64,000 nucleotides of DNA from Staphylotrichum longicolle (taxonomy: Eukaryota > Ascomycota > Sordariomycetes > Sordariales > Chaetomiaceae): positions 13,603,243 to 13,667,242 of the forward strand of contig JAHCVI010000001.1 in the NCBI GenBank assembly GCA_019096155.1, written 5' to 3'. The first letter of the stretch is position 1. Every line of letters begins with the position of its first letter. Positions 63,888-64,000 of this stretch are shown here, piece by piece. The notes beneath the pieces were generated by a model that searched no databases, had not been told where the DNA came from, and saw only the letters and a list, made by a program, of their open reading frames with translations. A program made the position numbers and the translations under genes.

Positions 63888-64000
63888 GAATTTTGATCAT
63901 GGACTTCAGATTGAGGATGGAACGAGGCGTTAAAGGGGAGAGTGGGTGAGGGTCGGTATGAAGAGGGAGGTGATAGTAAGGTTGGAGGTTGGGAAGCAGG
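63888..64000. other. Window end, no feature seen
   Basis: The last 113 bp are G-rich 3' flank of the DUF3237 gene. Confidence 0.4.

Noticed and set aside
1..64000. Transposons, CRISPR arrays, rRNA or a secondary-metabolite core enzyme
   Set aside because: No reverse transcriptase, transposase, terminal repeats, array-like repeats, rRNA, PKS, NRPS or terpene cyclase motifs were seen on either strand.

Overview
The window reads as nuclear DNA from a filamentous ascomycete (Pezizomycotina, most likely Sordariomycetes; I cannot name a species). Supporting signs are short 47-100 bp GT-AG introns, an intron-bearing tRNA-Ser, fungal-only families (HET, WSC, DUF4246, DUF7600, DUF7587, DUF7730, rhodopsin-like PTH11-type membrane protein, Zn2Cys6 regulator, PDR-type ABC-G pumps, AA9 LPMO) and fungal orthologues of housekeeping genes (AP-1 beta-adaptin, deoxyribose-phosphate aldolase, glycosylasparaginase, a HIRIP3-like protein). 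I place 27 protein genes, one tRNA gene and several short repeats. Exon junctions were worked out by eye from splice signals and family fit.

Layout. 0-9 kb: a secreted cysteine-rich protein; a divergent pair made of a PD-(D/E)XK nuclease-like gene and an FTA2-type kinase-like gene; an F-box/DUF7600 gene; a glycosylasparaginase. 9-16.4 kb is a conserved block: HIRIP3-like protein, tRNA-Ser(GCT), AP-1 beta-adaptin, and a secreted choice-of-anchor-B protein. 17.9-33.4 kb is accessory: a HET gene, an AA9 LPMO, DUF4246, alpha-acetolactate decarboxylase, a four-WSC surface protein, DeoC, and a membrane-anchored HET gene. 34.8-45.2 kb: a rhodopsin-like receptor, a nine-exon ABC-G pump, DUF7587 and DUF7730 proteins. 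45.6-55 kb: a membrane-anchored TAP-like hydrolase, an aspartic-protease-fold protein without visible catalytic motifs, a HeLo-like/ankyrin protein and a damaged double-psi-beta-barrel (DPBB) gene. 55.7-63.9 kb: an intronless ABC-G pump, a divergent Zn2Cys6 regulator and a secreted DUF3237 protein.

How genes may work together. Two HET proteins, the HeLo-like/ankyrin protein and the nuclease-like/kinase-like pair belong to families linked to self/non-self recognition or genetic conflict. The intronless pump and the regulator next to it form a plausible drug or metabolite efflux unit. LPMO, WSC, DPBB and hydrolase genes point to cell-wall or plant-polymer work.

A striking cross-cutting observation is that seven otherwise well-conserved genes carry one to five single-base frame breaks, mostly at or near G/C or T runs, while their splice sites and conserved motifs are intact. 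This is most simply read as consensus error in the assembly, with true gene decay as the alternative, most likely for the DPBB gene.
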